The notes under the pieces were generated by a model. That model was not told the origin of the DNA and did not search any database. It saw only the letters and a program-made list of their open reading frames with translations. From Eleginops maclovinus (lineage: Eukaryota > Chordata > Actinopteri > Perciformes > Eleginopidae): a stretch of 64,000 bases of DNA. Position 1 is the first letter of the stretch. Each line of letters opens with the position of its first letter. Location of the stretch: positions 10,223,927-10,287,926 of the forward strand of contig NC_086366.1 in NCBI RefSeq assembly GCF_036324505.1, written 5' to 3'. Made by a program: the position numbers and the translations under genes. Positions 17,901 through 37,500 of this stretch are shown here, piece after piece.

Positions 17901-19980
17901 TTTTTTTATGTTCCTTCATATCTGCTCTTTTTTTATGCCCATGTGCGCCCCAGGACATCTATCACTCCTAACAATATTTTACACGACAGAAATATCTTGC
18001 TTGTTTTCTGTGTGTTGCTGTTGCAAGGCTGCAAAACACAAGGGCCAAGTGAAAACATCCTTGCAAGACTGTTCTGAACTGATTGCCCATTTCATTAAAA
18101 AGAATCGTTTACCAAGCTTTGCTGGTGTGACATAATTGCTCTGACATCAGCATTTATATTTCATAGTTAATATTATATCTGAATGTAGCAGCGCTGTTGA
18201 TGAACAGTATAGGCTTTTTTCAGGTGCATACATGCTACAATTCCTCAAGACCTGAAATGTCATGAAGGTATGAAAAAATAAAGACCATCCAAGCCTAGTG
18301 CAGTTAAAAAATGAATCCTGTAGTTTTTAATTATTCCTAAGTGGCAGCAGGATTGTTGTCACCTACATTATGCTATTTTTATGCTCAGTGATATTCATTT
18401 TACTTTTTGATGTGCTAATTTGGTGTGTATGCACTACACCTGGCTCACAATTTCCTTACATTTGCTATAGTCTACTTCTATATTATAATTGTTGTTATTT
18501 CTTTAAATAATTGTATCACTTCCTACACTATCACTTTAAAGTAGCCGTGTAGCCTCTAAAAACTGAGATGTATCGATTTCTGTCTCTTGTTGGTATGGAT
18601 ATTGGAGTCTCATACTCGAATGCAATAGATTTCTACCTTTGTTCTGGTTAAACCTTAGGAATGGAGAAGAAAGAGCAGCAGGTGGACAGATAGAGACAGG
18701 GGAGGATCAGCTTAGAAGACAGAACAAGGGGTACAAAGTGTCATTGATCTGAAAGCCTGCAGTTTCTGACCTGCAGTTTCAGTCCAACCTGTGCCACCTT
18801 TAGTCAGGCAAATACAAGCTTTAAATACATCACTTTCAGGCTACTCGTGTTACCTTTTTCTTTCTTCTTTCTTTCTGTCTGTTCTAATTTTCCTTGTGCA
18901 ACTTTGTTATGTTTTTTAGTTGCCTTTTAAAGCAATGCACATGGATGAGTTCCTTCAAGTATAGCATATTTCTGTTGAATACAGGGAGTTCATACTGTCA
19001 TTTAAAATAATATGGGCTGGGATCCACTCACATTGAGCAATATTGCAAAACATATCAATCAAATATCTGGTCATTTAGTTGGCCAATATTAATATATCTT
19101 GCTTGTCTGATAGTCTAAGCCACAAGATGAGACATATCCTTTGCTGGACACAATTCCTTGCTATATATAAGAGGTGACTGTGACCATAACTCACAGTTGG
19201 TCTGATACTGAATTGGAATTGAATCTTGGGTGCTAACCTTGAAGCTGTGTTGATTGTATGGATCTTCTGTGCTGCAGAGGTAAAGATGTATATAAAGCAT
19301 CCACATTTTCGAATTGTAGCAACAACATCCATATTTCAAAATGAAGCATTGTCTACTGTCATGGTTACAACTTTGTGTTTTGTAACAATCCTTTTTAGCG
19401 GCCTAGCCTGACTAAAAATGTTCATTGTGATTTCAAAATCTGCACAGCGAACACGATCCTTGAATCAGACGATGAACAACTCCCAAGCTTGGAGCTTTCC
19501 TCTCATCTGTCTCGCTGCAACACATGCTATTCTGCCACTGCTCATTGTATACAGTAGAAAATAAGAAGTGTTATCCAAGATGGTTTTGATTTTGTCCGAT
19601 CTGCACAAACTGAAGGATCTGATTATCACACCTGTTACTGTATCACATCATCATACTGTATCGCACATATACTGTATATTTGTCTTGATAGACATTGATG
19701 CAAATTGGATGGTTGGCAGAAAACAACCCAAAGAAGATGTTCCGTCTTTTTGTTGAATTTTTTTTTTTCACTGCCTGGTGACGCAGACAATAACTCAACA
19801 GCTTCTCCTTGTGGCTAGTGTGCTTGCTTTCTGTAAGTTCAAACTAAGAAAGTAAAAACTAGGAATGTGTGACCATTGCCGTCTGAATGAAGCAAGAGAT
19901 AGTTTCAGAAAACATTTCTTGCATGCAAAAACAATGTAATGTATTGATCCTTGGATTTATCCATTTTGCAGAGAACTATG

Positions 19981-19982
<2 letters not shown>
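17901..19982. other. gene-free AT-rich sequence
   Basis: No exon or bounded repeat recognised. Confidence 0.5.

Positions 19983-20042
<60 letters not shown>
19983..20042. repeat. (CA)n microsatellite, about 30 units
   Basis: Perfect CA run of about 60 bases. Confidence 0.97.
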
Positions 20043-20045
<3 letters not shown>

Positions 20046-20900
20046 CAGCTGTGTGTGGTGTTTGAGTTCAGGGAATCGACCGCCTTTGATGATCCCTGGG
20101 GAAGTTGAGTAACACGTAGAATAAGGTTGATGCTTTGATGATGTATTTGATTGAAAGTATTTGTGGGAGTGAATGTGGTTTGTTAAAAAATATGCCCTTA
20201 TTTGAAAAGTCTATTTGAGGCTGTAGAAATGTTTGTGAAGAGAAAAACGTTCAATTCTTAAACTTTCAGAAGCTTTCAAGTAACTTCGGCTATGTTTGTT
20301 ATCCTCATTTTCCAGTTGACTTCTGGTGGAGAAAATTCACTGTCAAATTGGTAATGCTGCAGTTGGCCACTTTACAGGTTGAAACAACAATAAGCATTGA
20401 GAGATGTCCAAACAGTTTCAACTGCAATCATTTCTCCTGACATCAGCACCAAATATAAACCCTTTAAACACTTAAAGACCACCAATCAGTGTTCCTTACT
20501 TGCTGTTCCACATCACGTAATGTGATGGATTACTCAGATGAGCTGTGCCAACCACCTAAACTAATCAAAAGAAAACTCATGAAGAATCAATAGGTTTGAA
20601 AGCTAAAACACATTTACAGCAACATACTCACTCACTGCCCATAATGAGCAAGGATGCAGGGAAAAGGGTCATTGAATGAGCTCATTATGAGGTAGCAAAC
20701 ATCTGTCCACAATCAGTTTTTTTGAAAGAGGCAAAATGCTGAAGTTAACCTTGTGTGGACCTTATCAATTTCAAGCTGGGTCATCACAGTTTGGCCAATT
20801 TACGGACAAGGATCACTGATTGGTTGTTTTTTAGAGACACAAACAACCATTTGTAAACAGTAAAAACTCAAGAGTTATCAGCAAATTGTTACCTGTGTTG
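20043..20900. other. gene-free sequence
   Basis: No exon or bounded repeat recognised. Confidence 0.5.
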
Positions 20901-20919
20901 GTCAGCCACAGAGATTACG

Positions 20920-21560
20920 TAAGATGAAAGATAGAAAAGAGTCATTCTTGACTTTCTCAATGAGTCAGATGTATGGAAATCCAGGCAAAGTGATGAAAGG
21001 TTAAAGAGAAGGTGGAAGGGATTAAGAGACAAGATGGCAAAGACAAAGGGGAAATAAGATTTAATGGAGGATAAGAGCAGAGAGGGCAGAAGGGCAGAAA
21101 GGAAGAAGAACAGGGCCAATAAAAGACATAGGGGAGAACCCGGGTACCAGCACCAGGTTGCTGAGAGATAGGGAAGAGATTTTCGAGATAAATTAATGGA
21201 AGAATAAGAAGCAGCTAAAACGATGCCTCGGGAATGTAATGATGGTCCACAATGGAGTCACAGGGAATTTTACAGAGAGGATTCCTTGGAGGGACAGACA
21301 AAAGAAAAAGGATCTGAGAGAATGTGCAGCGTGCGATTGAGGGAGGAGAGAAGATTTAATGTTTAAACTGGAAAGAATCAAATGAAAATGAACAGAACAA
21401 AAGCTATTAAGTAATGGCCAGCTCGTGAAAAATGGGGGGTTTATTCCTTAAAGAGAAACTGGGGTGGGGAGACAGTTGTAAGGATGGTCAAGACGGAGAG
21501 AAAAAAAATGTCAAAGTGAGATCCAGAAAGCGATGGGGAAGAGGTGGGGGCTCGTCTTCC
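20920..21560. repeat. degenerate polypurine block
   Basis: About 640 bp biased to A and G on the + strand (AAAGAGAAGG-type words) without a fixed period. A more GC-rich island follows at about 21545-21660. Confidence 0.65.
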
Positions 21561-22960
21561 GCTCAGCTGTGTGTCTTGGCCGACTGTGAAAAGCCGCTCT
21601 CTTCCTGTCAGCACAGGAAGCCCACAGGGCGTCATTGTGCCAGAGTCGGAGGGAGAGACAGGGACAGAGAGACTGGCAGACAGAGATTTGAATAATTTAG
21701 TTGAATTATTGATGCATTTAAGTTTCTGAATGTTAAGTACATTGACATTCAAGTTACACTGGTGTTGCTTTATTACTTTTCTCTTAAGTTCACTGTTATG
21801 TGTTTGCATTGCCAATACCAGGCAAGTATCATCAACTAATAAATGACTGTTGGTGTTTGTTGGATTGATCCACAGTCCGAATAGCTACAAAGACTGAATG
21901 AGTCTGCCCTTAAGAATGGCAGTAGCTTACTGTAAAGCTAAGGGCCCACAGCCTACCGCCCCCCTTCCTCCACCTGTACATATTTTGACCAATACATTGA
22001 ATTATCGTGTGACTTAACTCCAGGCCTCTGATTCACAGACAGTCTATTGTCCTCTGTATGGTCACAATTTCCCCTGATGCCAGTCACAGATTAGTTGCCA
22101 AGGGTCTGCAGCGGTGACTGGTTCTCCTCCAGGGAGATGACTCTTTCAAGCTCTTTCAGGGAAATGAGAAAATCTTTCATTTCTCTTGTTTTTCTAAGTA
22201 ATTGAGCAAGTCACATACTCAGAAGAACTGGCTCAAATAGCTGAGCACAGCTGTGTGTACACTGGCACAAAAATGTGAATCATTTCTCCTGACTCATTCA
22301 AACACTTGAATTAATAAGCCCAAATTGCACATCCCAAGAATACAGTACATGACAGGCAATCATTTACTTTTTCATTGTTTATTTTTTTCATTAGACAAAT
22401 GAATGTTTAAACATGGTCACACATCAGGGCTCCTATTATATGCATGTTTGCCCCATTTTTTTGAATGACATTTTTATTTAATCTCCAGAAACCACCAGGA
22501 TAGGGTTAATGTAATTAACCATTGAAAACAAAAACCATATTATTTGATTTTTTTAGAGAGGGGAACTGCAACCAAATGCGTTTGAGATCAGTTTCACGCA
22601 TCCTTAAGTCTTCATAAAAAAATGTTTGCTTTAAAGTACGACTCAATTCAACTCAACTCAATTTGTCCGTATAGCGCTGCTATCACACATGCATTGGTTT
22701 TGTTGTGTTAAATGGAATAGGACAAGACAGAGAGCCATAAACATAAAGACGTGACCTGGAAAAGTAAGCATTGGATCTAATTATTTGTAGATGCTTGTTT
22801 GTGGCGGTGTTTGTTCATGACTGTATGTTTACATTAATTGCATTCAACAGCCTGTTACAAAGTGCTATAGTACATCTATCCTGCTCCACTTACTGCATGT
22901 TCGTCTTGTCATCTGTATGTGGTCTAGTTTGATATGTCTCAGCAGTGACATGACTCTAGA
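21561..22960. other. gene-free sequence with a decayed dispersed-repeat fragment
   Basis: No exon recognised. At about 22640-22690 the phrase ACTCAACTCAATTTGTCCGT followed by ATAGCGC resembles the CAATTTTATTTGTATAGCGC start of a widespread teleost repeat. Only a short relic is visible. Confidence 0.4.
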
Positions 22961-22969
22961 AATTAGAGT

Positions 22970-23770
22970 AATTGGTAGCGATGTGTTTAAGGGTGAAAGG
23001 GCAGAAGAAGGAGCAATAGGGAGAATGGAAATGTCAAAATGAGGAAGAGATGCAGTAAAAGCAGAGATAAGAGGGAAATGCTAAAGAGAGCACTGCCCCT
23101 GAACCTAGGAGAAACCCTCCAAGGAAGAGAGATAAGCCAGAACGGATCGGAGAGAGGAAGTGAAGCAGTGGATGAATAAAATATGTTTCACACTTATCAG
23201 AAGGGGTGAGCAAAGATCCAGGGATATACCTTAGTTTTTCCTGGGCCTCCCTTGCTCCTTTGTGTAGCGACAATTTCTCTTTTTCCCTCCACTGTGTCCA
23301 TTCCCTGGCAGTTTGTGGACATTGATGTTTATCGCTTGGGTTTCCTTTGTTCATGTTTTCTGCTTCTCATTTACTTCGCTGTCATTTTTTTTCTATCCAC
23401 CCTTTTATCTTCTCCTTTCCCCTTCCTCCCTTGTTCCTCTCAACAACCATTTTCAACTTTCCAACTCTCCGGTCTACTTTTCTCTTCATTATCCTTGCTC
23501 CCTCTCTTACCCTGTTTTGTTCTCTTAATTCTGGCGTGTTCTCCCCTCGCCCTTTTAATCTATCCTTTTCTTTCATCTTATCTTCCAATATTCCCATTCT
23601 CCCATATCATATTTTGTATATACTTGCCTGAACCATTCCAGTTTCTTCTCTCATCTTTCTCAGTCTTGACTGCTTGTTTCATATTATTTCCCCTCCTCCC
23701 CTGTCCATTGCTACAACTACTCCACCCCCAACACATGTCAACACGGCTCAGTTGTAGGCTAGTCATACTC
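22970..23770. repeat. adjacent polypurine and polypyrimidine blocks
   Basis: About 22970-23190 is A/G-rich on the + strand. About 23255-23770 is C/T-rich. The switch makes the two blocks roughly complementary in composition. The 180-codon frame within the C/T-rich part is low-complexity Leu/Ser/Phe/Pro and is not taken as a gene. Confidence 0.65.
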
Positions 23771-24377
23771 TGCCTATTTATCCCAATGCCTTAATACTAC
23801 ACTAATGCCAAGCCATACTGAACACAACTCTCTATTTTACGCACAGATGCTAATGTTAGAACAAAACACCCTGGGCAAGCTTCTGAACGTTCTTCAACAC
23901 TAATTCTATCTCGCTGCTTGCTACTTAAGGCACAAGCCCTGCTGTGTATTAATATGTTGCACCATTAGTGTCAGCTTTAGGTTTCCTCTGCTCATGCTTT
24001 CCTTTTGCTCAGTGGGATGGCTCCAATCTGAAGGCTCCAACCTGAAGCCATTTTCTGACTTGAAAATATTGTAATATTTGGGCCTAAAGGGAAGCCTGTA
24101 AATTAAGTTGCATTTAAATAATATGATACGCTTCATGATGTGAAATGTCAATATTTTTTTAAGTGTATCTAAACTACATTATGTTTACGTTAAAATGAGA
24201 AAGACCTCTAGTGGCTGTTGTGATTATATCAATAGAAAAGGTGTTTTACTCGGCTGTTTTATTCTAACTATGACAGACAATGTCCCCTTACCTTATTGAA
24301 TTATTTTGCAACCAACAGCATGTTTACCTAAATCTAACCATTTTTGTGCCTTTAACATAACCACAGAATATGTTGTC
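23771..24377. other. gene-free sequence
   Basis: Nothing recognisable before the hAT-like element. Confidence 0.5.
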
Positions 24378-25618
24378 AGGGTTGGGTATCCAAAACCGGA
24401 TCCAGTGAACTGGCTTTCTTGAGAAAGGTGAATTTCGGTTACACTTTTCGATTCCTAAGGAGATGTTTCTTGCAGGCTTTCCGTAATGTAGATGACGGGG
24501 GCGGGGCGCGACATGTAGCGAACACAGTATGGTTAATTAATGTTGTTTATTACTGCTACAATGTTGAGTTTCGTAATGCGGATGTGATAGTTGATGAAGT
24601 GCAGACGCTGTCTGCTCCAGAGCAGAGAGCCCCGCGAGCAGGCTCCCACGCATGTTTACTACAGATGCGGCAGATTTCAATAACATGTTTTTAGAAACAG
24701 CCGGTAACGGGCCAAACGCCCGGCAAAAACGGGTTTCAAATGACAAAAAGTCCCTGGAAGAGTTAAAGGAAAGAAGTGTGAGATAATGACTGAGAGAAAG
24801 GACAGTGAGTTGGCTTCAATATGAGGCCAGCTTCGGTGGGAGAAGTAGAGGCTCCAGAGAATTCTTCAAAATGTTACTCGAGTGTAAGTACAAAAGTTTT
24901 AGCATCAAAATATACTCAAAGTACCAAACAGTAAAAGTAGTCATTTATATTATACTGTAGTAGTTATATTTACTTAATATTTCTATATGTTATGGTATAA
25001 GCAGCAGATCGGATGGGTGTGTATTTTGCTTGTTTCTTGCAGGGACCCTCCACTCTTAAAGGATAAGGTAGCAGGACGCGCCACAGGGTTTGACACTCAT
25101 TATAAGAGCGCCTCACATTGGTTGTGTGAAGAGGGCCGAACGCTTATGAATGCTGCCTGAAAAGGCAGATATGCGTGTTTTTCTAAACAAGAACTGTTTT
25201 TAATTTGGGGAGTTTTTATACTTGCTAGTTCAGAGTGGGACTTGTGTTAGTTGATTGCTGCAGGTGATACTACCTTTCCATTTTCAACACCCACATGGAC
25301 TGCAGCTCCTTAAATTAAATAGGTTTGTTTTAAAAGTTGCTCTGTTGCTGTGTTGTAGCTTCATTGGTTCTCAGAATTACAGTTACAGAGGAGTGAATAT
25401 AAAAACAACGAACAGACTGATTAACGTGAATATTACTGTAAACTGACTTGTGTAAAAGTTGCCAGAATAAAGGTTGTTTTTTTTGGTGGAAGAAGCATGT
25501 AAACATTTTTTACACTGCTCCTCAAAGAATTGGAATTGAGAACCGTTAAGAACCGGAATAGAAAAGAAGAAGCAGAATCGGAATCAGAATCATTGAAATT
25601 CAAACGATACCCAACCCT
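24378..25618. mobile_element. hAT-like non-autonomous DNA transposon (about 1.24 kb)
   Basis: The ends are inverted repeats AGGGTTGGGTATC (24378-24390) and GATACCCAACCCT (25606-25618). Subterminal CCGG/GAATCGG-type words (AAAACCGGATCC on the left; AGAACCGGAATAG and CGGAATCAGAATC on the right) continue the symmetry. Flanking 8-mers 24371-24378 and 25619-25626 share TTGTCA (6 of 8), a decayed candidate for the 8-bp duplication of hAT elements. The interior lacks a recognisable transposase. A TACTTGAGTA-type repeat lies inside at about 24870-24960 and may be a nested insertion. Superfamily assignment rests on the TIR sequence and the imperfect 8-bp flank, so it is moderate. Confidence 0.6.
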
Positions 25619-28600
25619 ATTTGTCACATTATAAAACAAATTTCATTGTCAACAGATTTGTCAAGATTTGAGAAGGCATAAAAATGACATCTGCTGAAAG
25701 AAGAGTCGGATCAGAAAACACTAACATGTGTTGTTGAGGAGGGCATGCACAGAAAATGTCCTCTGTTGTTTCATTCGGAGAACACGTTTAGTTTAGTTTA
25801 GCTGTGCTGCAAACCAAGACATTTTATTACATTGGCAAACATTTCTTAAATTTGATGTTTTTACCAGTTCAGGTTATTCTTAATGGTAAATGGTAAAGAT
25901 AGAGATCAGGGTTTTATGAGGCTTTTCTTAAACATTCAATCAATACATCCTGGCAGCCTCTAGGGGTAAAACCACAGCTGTAGTCAGTTACAATGTAATA
26001 GATTTCATGGCCAAAATATTCAAATTCATTTTGAGTAAAGGCATGTCAGATGTAAAACCATTTCTTTAAGAAAAGCAAGGATTTAATAAATGTTGTTCAT
26101 GCTATAAGAAGGATGAGTAGTATCTTTGCTGGTCATTGCAAAGTACATCCTCTGGTCCTCTATATTAGCACTGCACCACATGTAGGACCTTAATTTTGTG
26201 TTACTGTAGCAAGGCTGCTTTGCCGTATGTGTTAGAGTGGTGTTGACAGCCACACATGCACACACATGTATGTACACCCACATACAATGTTCAGCACACG
26301 CGCACACACCACTGCCTGTCGCCCCCCATTATCATCATGATCATTTATTGAACGTGTCCTCCGCCAGAACGAGTGAGGCTAAGAGTGGGAGAACTCAGGG
26401 GAAAGAAGGATTGCTTTCTTAATTAAACGAGAGGAAAAAAGAGAAGGGGTACGGCGCCACAGGCCGACTCCTTTGAATAAAAATCATTTATCTCATTCAC
26501 TGCATTCCCCTGCTCCTCGTTTCTCCCTCTCTGAGCTAGTTTAGTTACTCCGAGGCAGAGAACATCCCAGACAAATACACACACGTGCTGCAGTGTACTG
26601 CGGCTCACTTTTTGTGGAGGTGTAACATGTGCATTGTTTCTTTCCAGGTCCAAATAAATGTTAAATAATAAAATGTACAAAAAGTGATATGAATGTTTTT
26701 TGGCTGCAGCCATTAGGCAAGTTGCTTATCAAGACACTCTAGGGTGGCAGGCGGGATTGGGTTTTCTCCAAAAATAGGGGTTAGGTTTTTGTTTTATTAT
26801 TTGAACTCTACATCGAGCCAATATTGTTATCCGACCAAATTCTGCAAAACAGGAAGTGAGTGGGATGCAATAAAGGGCAACAAAGACTTGCCTTTACCAA
26901 TTGTGGAGCGAGGATTGAAGAGAAGATAATATTTGCAGTTATTGTAATATCTCTTCTTTACAACGTCTTACAGTATGTCCAAAATAACAGGGTTGCTGCT
27001 ATCGACAGAGTCACATAAATGGGAAATGTATGTATGCAGTTCTTGCTCAAAAGTAGGTTATATATAGTTGCAAGCATTGACAAACTGTAAACAACAAGCA
27101 AGATGTAGGGTTGGTTGTTTGAATGGGTCTTAATAATGTGGGTTAAATATCTCGAACTAACAAGCAGTATTGGGTTAGCATTTTGGTTGTAAAAATGACC
27201 AACCCTTTTTGCTGAATTCAAACCTAGTGGAACAGCTGTATTGACAGAGAGGACCTTAAAAAGAAATCTACTGAAATTGTTCAAAGAGGACTCCAGAGAG
27301 CTTTGAGCTCTTCCGGAAGCTCCAGCTGAGGGGATTTAAACACACTCTGGGTCGCCTGCCTCACTCCCTGCAGGAAGCATATTAAGATAAAGTCACTGAG
27401 TCCTCTTGCCACACCCCAATAGAGAAGGAAATATATAAAACAAAAACCTGATAAAGGATAAATAGAAACAGGGCTGCATTACTTGAGGCCAGTTAAGACA
27501 TGCAGTCCTCAATAAAATGTATATTTGAATAGTTTAAACCAATGTGTTATTTAAAGACAAATATTCAAATGTCATTGTTGGTTAACTTTGAAAGCCCAAC
27601 TGTTGAGTAAAGTTTTAAGTTTTCGCCAAAGCACTTTTAAAAGTTTACTCCTAATTTTAGGCTGAAATGGTTGAAACAGCAAGTGTACTTTTAATCATCC
27701 AATAGGGAAACAACTCAAAGTGTACTTGACTGATCCACTCAGTGCCCAAAGTGTATGCCTCCAACTGTCATTCCGGCCTATTGCACCTTTCATCTGGAAA
27801 ATGTTTCCCTGAGGTTTATAGACCAGGTTGCAATAATACATCAAACAGATTACTACAAGTACTACCCCCAAGAATGGATTTTCTCAATGATTCAAGGAAC
27901 ATGATGGGGTACATGGAGGACAGTAATGCCTGGAAACTAGCTGGTGTCAAAAAGCAAATATTCTCAATTGGCCTATTTCTTTAGACAAAGAGGACACAGA
28001 ATCACTTATCCATCATATTTATCTTTGATATTGATGTGGCCTATCGATAGGTCACAGAACACCAACTGTTTTTAATAAGTTGGTCCCCTCTCCAACCCAT
28101 AATGGATGTAAACAGTGACATTTACTAGACGGACAATGTCCCAAGAAGTGTTTTCCAGTGATGAAGTGGCAGATTTACTGCTCCAGCAACAGTTATGTGT
28201 TAGTGTTTGAGGTGTTTCCAGTCTAAACACATTAGGCTCGTTCTTATCACAGCAGCTTATGAGGCATACAAGATACATGCTGACATTGAGGGAGGCACCA
28301 AAGCAAGAATGGCGGAGACAAATGGCCACCAGTTCAGCTTACCTAGCTAAATCTCTAAACTTTACTGAAAGGATGTACTGTACACCTTAAGAATTCCTGT
28401 TTGCTGTGTTGATAATTCTGTTGATGAGTATTGTCAGAACCAAATCTTCCATAGGTTTTTATGAGGGGCCTTAGACAATGATATAAATAAGTTCATTATC
28501 ATCAAACTATTTCCTGTCCCCTTGTGCCTTGTGAAGAAGCATCTCCATGTATTCCATACATTCTTCTTATTCACGTAATTCATTTCCATCCAAAATAACA

Positions 28601-28930
28601 ATACATTAAAATGAATGCAGGTTGGGTCTACAATAGGCCATTCACGATCATACTATGGGAAATGATTATGTTGAAAATATGCTTCATAACAAAAAAGGCT
28701 GCGTCAATTGGAAACGTTCATTTATGGAACCAAAAGGACAAAGAAACGACTACTAATCAAGTCAGTCACAAACCATATTTGGTCTATTTTTCAATTGTCT
28801 TGTTATTCTTAACTAGTGATATACCCTTCTAGGATTGTGCACCTTTACTAGCCATTCAATATGGTTTGATTAAACATGGCCTATTTACCTTTCCATTCAT
28901 ACATAACAATAATTGTCTATTTATCGGGAT
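25619..28930. other. gene-free sequence
   Basis: No exon recognised. About 26310-26560 is locally GC-richer and unlike its repeats-laden neighbours (TTATCATCATGATCATTTATTG, then a TCTTAATTAAACG word) and could be a conserved noncoding element. About 27105-27210 has TGGGTTA/TGACCAACCC words of a degenerate dispersed repeat. Confidence 0.4.
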
Positions 28931-28939
28931 AACTACCGG

Positions 28940-29300
28940 CACAGGGAGAGAGAAAGCTCATTGCACTGTAGATAAAGGTTGTGAAAGGTTAGCAACTCTT
29001 CCCACAGCGCACAGTTGGTGCACAGTCAGAGAGGGCCAGTTAAATGTTGAAGAAGTAAGAGAGGAAGATGGAGGAAGAGAGAGCGGAGACACGGAGGAAC
29101 AGTTACTGTAACGTCAGATATATGGATGGTTGGAGAGAAAGGAGAGAAGGTAAATGATGTGCACGTGAGGATGGATTAGAGGAAAGGGGAAAAGGGAACA
29201 AAGAGAATAAATGAGATGGGGGACCAGAGAGACTTCACGCAAAAGAGAGAGAAAATTAGAAGAGAGTTGAGATGGGAAGAGGTTAAGAGTGAGAGCAGGT
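28940..29300. repeat. degenerate polypurine block
   Basis: About 360 bp of GAGAGA/GGAAGA-rich sequence on the + strand with no clean period. Confidence 0.65.
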
Positions 29301-31722
29301 TTCACACAGTAGACTGCTGACGGATGGTTGGCATTTAGCTCACCACTACCTCTGGAAATAACTAATTAAGCATGGTCTGGTGTGTGTGGGTGTGTGTGTG
29401 TCAGTAGATGTGTTTGTACATTAGGATAAAGCTGGGATCTGTGACGGGAGAATAAGAGATTTACATTGAATCAGAAATGTGTTTGTAATTTCTATTAAAA
29501 CACATTTCATTTACAGCCTGTGTCTGGTCTTGCAGGATCGTCTGAGATACTCTAAAGTGCTCCACTGCACTAGATGATCACAAACTGCACAGATAACAGC
29601 AGGCAGTTTAAGAAACAACACTTCCTTTAATGTTCATCCAAAGCCTTGATTATTTTTTACTAAACAAGGGTTTAGCTTTTGATAACACTACCAGGTCCTG
29701 ACATATAAGTTTTTGTTTTGATTACCTTTTTCTGGCCCGTCCACCTCTGATGTTATCCGACCCTTGTGGAATATATTTCGATGTTTGTTTTCGCTTCTTT
29801 GTAATGCCACAGAGTCTGAGAGCTTTGGGATTGCTTTGGTGGAAGTACTCCAACATAGTTACCGTGAGCCAGGGGTAGATGACCTGCTGGCAACTCACAA
29901 GATGATTTTGGAAGGGTATTTTGAAATGTTCATCCCTTTCCCTCTTACATTTAAGCCAGAGCCAAACCTTTCTGCTTTTCTGATGGGACCCAGGATTAAA
30001 TGCTGCATGCACGAACACTAACTTCTCATTTCTACATTACAATGTAAATCCGCATTTACAGTACATTACTTTTATACAGAGTCCATGCACCCTCAGATTT
30101 TAGAGAATTGGACAGGAGTTCCAACATGGGTGCTAAGCAATATACTACTGTGAATGAGGCAGCAGCAATACATATGTTAGCCACCTCATGAAAGACCCTC
30201 TTTAAAAAAATAATATTAGGTTATATGTGCGCTATATTTAGAATACTTTTACTCAGCTGGTCCTTTCCTACCTGTGTATTTTTAAGACATACAGTCTTTT
30301 TTAAAGAAACACAACTTAGACACAGTCAGGAAAATATGTAACACAATAGAGCATCACAGCACTGTTTAAAGATAAAATATACCAATGATATATCTAGATA
30401 CACATACATTATCATATTTCTACACTAATGCAAATAAGATAACAATGATTGAATTTTGTGTGTCAATTAATGCGATTGCAATAACAACATTTCCCAGGAA
30501 GACGATAACATAATGAGAACAAATGCTTCTACGTTGACATTAATCATTCTCCATCAATATGATGTAGATGGAAAACAGTGTTGCCATAGTCGTGCCTCTC
30601 AACTGATCCACAGTTTGAACTACTCATTTAGATTATCTTTCCCCAATATAATATGAAAAGCTGTGTGCACTGAACAGAGTGTTCCAAGTTAATACATGTC
30701 TGGCAGAGAGCTGCACCTTTGTACTGTTGTTACCTTGTATTTAGTACTGCAGAAGCTAGGTGAACCATGAAATAATACTAGCATTTCACTCGTAAAATGC
30801 TTTCCTTGAGTCTTTTAGTTTCCAAGAGGATAGAAATTGTTGAAAATATTGAGAGAAGATAGTTTCAGTGACTAAGAAAAGCGTTTTGTTGTTCCACAGG
30901 ACTGTAAAAGCCATTACTATCTTGGTGCTTTCGTACAGGGTAAGCACCAAAGAGAAGCAGAGTGATGTTGTGGGAACAAAAAGCTGGTGAAAATTTGTGA
31001 GACACAAAAGCAACAAAGTGTTCTTGGAACAGATGAAAAAAGTCTAACACTGAGACTAAAAGACAAATGTACATCTTTCCGATTAAACCCCACCCAAAAT
31101 ACTCTAAGTATCTTCAGCTATTGACAAACCCTTCTCACACACTTCTCATAGTCATGCATTTTCACAAGTTTTATAGGTAAAAATATATATATACACACCT
31201 AAACTCCATACACACACTTTGACTTTTTTATAGACGTGACAATACTTGCACCTTCACTTCATGTGGATCTGCTGGTGTTAAATCTACAAACAACCTGTAA
31301 GTGCTACATATTATTTCAACACAAAATGAAGACTATGCTTGCATGCTAAAGTGTCACACATAGTTGTGTTTCTTAAATGTGTTTTTCTGTCCATATTTTA
31401 TACATTTATACACCAATTAACCCATCTGCACACAATTGCACATAAGCATATCTGAAATTAAATTATTAATCATGATTTTATTTGTGCAATGACAGTCATG
31501 CATAAAGTATTGCCATGCAAGACTTGGCCCACAAACTAAGGTGCACTTTCCTTTTGCCTTGCACATACAGTACATCGAGGAATGACTGTGTTCAGTTTAC
31601 AGTGAAAACAAGCGTACATTATTCATGTTGATTAGGGAAACAGCTCAGTTTCTGTGTTCCACTAACAAGCCGAACAAGAGGACAAGAGGAGGGGGAAAAC
31701 GGCTTTTGCTTTCTTCCCATTA

Positions 31723-31723
<1 letters not shown>
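29301..31723. other. gene-free AT-rich sequence
   Basis: No exon recognised. The + frame at 29764-30021 has no known domain. A short ATATAT-ACACAC tract lies at about 31182-31200. Confidence 0.5.

Positions 31724-31814
<91 letters not shown>
31724..31814. repeat. (CA)n microsatellite, about 45 units
   Basis: Perfect CA run of about 91 bases. Confidence 0.98.

Positions 31815-37500
<5,686 letters not shown>

Noticed and set aside
23252..23794. 180-codon Leu/Ser/Phe/Pro-rich frame resembling a membrane protein
   Set aside because: It lies in a pyrimidine-rich low-complexity block; the hydrophobic look comes from C/T-rich codons, and the other frames give similar open stretches.
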